From Centipeda periodontii DSM 2778 (GTDB taxonomy: Bacteria; Bacillota; Negativicutes; Selenomonadales; Selenomonadaceae): a DNA stretch of 64,000 nt. The first letter of the stretch is position 1. Every line of letters begins with the position of its first letter. A model generated the notes under the pieces. That model was not told where the DNA came from. It saw only the letters and a list, made by a program, of their open reading frames with translations, and made no database searches. The position numbers were made by a program, and so were the translations under genes. Positions 63,903-64,000 of the stretch are shown one piece after another. The DNA lies in the NCBI RefSeq assembly GCF_000213975.1, contig NZ_GL892076.1, positions 1,536,283 to 1,600,282 of the forward strand, written 5' to 3'.

Positions 63903-63942
63903 CACGCTGCGCGTGCCACTTCCCCCGTTTCGACGGGGGAAG
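63903..63942. repeat. Double-hairpin intergenic element
   Basis: CACGC/GCGTG around TGC (63903-63915) is followed by a perfect ten-base stem CTTCCCCCGT/ACGGGGGAAG with a TTCG loop (63919-63942). The sequence AAGCGCCCCT also occurs twice just before it (63852 and 63888). It looks like an interspersed palindromic repeat, but only one copy is in the window. The rest of the 63786-63962 gap shows no gene. Confidence 0.45.
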
Positions 63943-63963
63943 CTAATATGCCGTAATACACAA

Positions 63964-63995
63964 CAAAAAAGACCCGTGAATCATCACGAGTCTTT
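63964..63995 (-). terminator. Terminator of a minus-strand gene beyond the right edge
   Basis: AAAGACTCGTGA/TCACGGGTCTTT (one mismatch, four-base loop) followed by TTTTG on the minus strand. It most likely ends transcription of a gene located past position 64000. Confidence 0.82.
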
Positions 63996-64000
63996 GGTTG

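Noticed and set aside
1..64000. tRNA, rRNA or CRISPR loci
   Set aside because: No cloverleaf-like segment, rRNA sequence or regularly spaced short repeats were found; the four dispersed repeats are tens of kilobases or several kilobases apart.

Overview
The window looks like a chromosomal segment from a diderm Firmicute of the class Negativicutes, most likely Selenomonas or a close relative. Firmicute traits are the rplU-prp-rpmA order with an N-terminally extended L27, a Rrf2 regulator, LexA and RNase J. They sit beside outer-membrane genes: a giant TonB-dependent receptor and a small beta-barrel protein. The assignment rests on gene content and recalled protein features, not on a database search. 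Almost everything is on the minus strand; only rplM, rpsI and a Rrf2 gene are on the plus strand. Many genes overlap by 1-4 bases, which indicates long operons.

Layout: 1-3554 is rplU-prp-rpmA-obgE-yhbY-proB (minus), led by a strong promoter and an L21-type leader. 3650-5222 is rplM-rpsI and the Rrf2 gene (plus). 5227-15021 runs from an orphan solute-binding protein through rimO, pncC, two secreted proteins, a tartrate/malate dehydrogenase-like enzyme and galU to two DUF445 proteins. 15267-19752 has a split transketolase, RNase J with a long 5' UTR, and a small outer-membrane protein. 19860-28091 is an arginine operon argCJBDF-argGH with a palindromic operator over its promoter. 28102-36624 holds thrB/hom/pheB, plsY/der/DUF512 and rpsA/ispH. 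36644-50148 is a 15-gene anaerobic cobalamin operon (cbiDETFGHJC, cbiA, cobU, cbiP, cbiB, cobS, a pduX-like kinase, cobC) ending in crcB. 50355-55819 is lexA and a six-gene operon ending in aroF-tyrA. 55907-63785 is an outer-membrane receptor plus ECF transporter operon.

Two things stand out. First, the 1629-residue receptor seems to be two outer-membrane beta-barrels in one chain: a complete TonB-dependent receptor followed by a porin-like barrel. It is co-transcribed with all parts of an ECF importer, which suggests a cross-envelope uptake system. Second, a palindromic element of about 160 bp occurs four times. Each copy lies at or within a few bases of a stop codon, and in two copies the TNA target duplication is itself the stop codon. 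It resembles a MITE of IS5-type mobility.

No rRNA, tRNA or CRISPR array was seen.
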